In this document: positions 5,061 to 5,102 of the stretch, piece after piece
Layout: each line of letters starts with the position of its first letter
Numbering within the stretch: position 1 is the stretch's first letter
From: Pseudomonadota bacterium
Lineage (GTDB): Bacteria > Pseudomonadota > Gammaproteobacteria > Burkholderiales > Burkholderiaceae_B
NCBI GenBank assembly: GCA_023386765.1
Contig: JAEWJD010000235.1
Location: 1 to 5,102 of the forward strand
DNA length: 5,102 bases
Reading direction: 5' to 3'
Program-made: the position numbers and the translations under genes
The notes under the pieces: generated by a model
Told to the model about the DNA's origin: nothing
What the model saw: the letters and a program-made list of their open reading frames with translations, nothing else
Database searches by the model: none

Positions 5061-5102
5061 ATGGCGCGACGCATCCTAGTTTTGCATGGCCCCAACCTGA
5101 AT
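5061..5102 (+). CDS. aroQ: 3-dehydroquinate dehydratase type II, N-terminal 14 codons (right edge cuts it)
   Basis: The last 42 bases encode MARRILVLHGPNLN, the highly conserved opening of type II dehydroquinases, in which the strand ILVLHGPNLN leads to the first active-site loop. The enzyme converts 3-dehydroquinate to 3-dehydroshikimate in the shikimate pathway, is cytoplasmic, forms dodecamers and usually has about 145-150 residues; the catalytic Tyr and His lie outside the window. ATG 5061 gives the family-standard start. An in-frame TTG at 5034 exists but would add nine residues not expected in the family. The ribosome site is weak (AGG four bases upstream). In many betaproteobacteria aroQ precedes accB and accC, so those genes are predicted beyond the right edge. 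Confidence 0.9.
   Translation, partial: MARRILVLHGPNLN

Noticed and set aside
1..5102. Mobile element, CRISPR array, tRNA/rRNA, defence or other novel multi-gene system
   Set aside because: No transposase, integrase, direct-repeat array, tRNA-like fold or unfamiliar gene cluster was seen; every sizeable stretch is accounted for by known housekeeping families.

Overview
The window reads as ordinary chromosomal housekeeping DNA from a GC-rich betaproteobacterium of the Burkholderiales. Family-level sequence character points most to Alcaligenaceae (Bordetella/Achromobacter-like). This placement rests on GC-rich codon use, the N-terminal sequence of the TonB-type protein, the lineage-type RNB ribonuclease, and a tlpA-aroQ junction; it is an inference, because no search was run.

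Layout, right to left on the minus strand: mpl (UDP-MurNAc-tripeptide ligase of peptidoglycan recycling, 3033-4397) is followed after 19 bases by yqiA (small alpha/beta-hydrolase esterase, 2414-3013). After 81 bases comes an RNB-domain exoribonuclease (425-2332), and after a 70-base spacer holding a strong hairpin comes the first 118 codons of a TonB-family energy transducer that runs off the left edge (1-354). Mpl, yqiA and the ribonuclease probably form one transcription unit. The TonB-like gene may have its own promoter, because the hairpin and a -10-like box both lie in its short upstream spacer.

On the plus strand, diverging from mpl across only 71 bases, is a TlpA/ResA-like membrane or periplasmic thioredoxin (4469-4984). 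After 76 bases of locally less GC-rich DNA comes the first 14 codons of aroQ, type II 3-dehydroquinate dehydratase (5061 to the edge).

The genes serve cell-envelope work (Mpl, TonB-like, TlpA-like), RNA turnover (RNB), lipid/ester hydrolysis (YqiA) and the shikimate pathway (AroQ). I found no mobile element, CRISPR array, tRNA, rRNA, phage gene or defence cassette, and no evidence of a new multi-gene system. The points worth a second look are small: a near-identical 12-base promoter-like box in front of mpl and the TonB-like gene, possible leaderless starts, a perfect 13-bp inverted repeat, altered active-site residues in the RNB enzyme, and a C8 tract inside the TonB-like reading frame.
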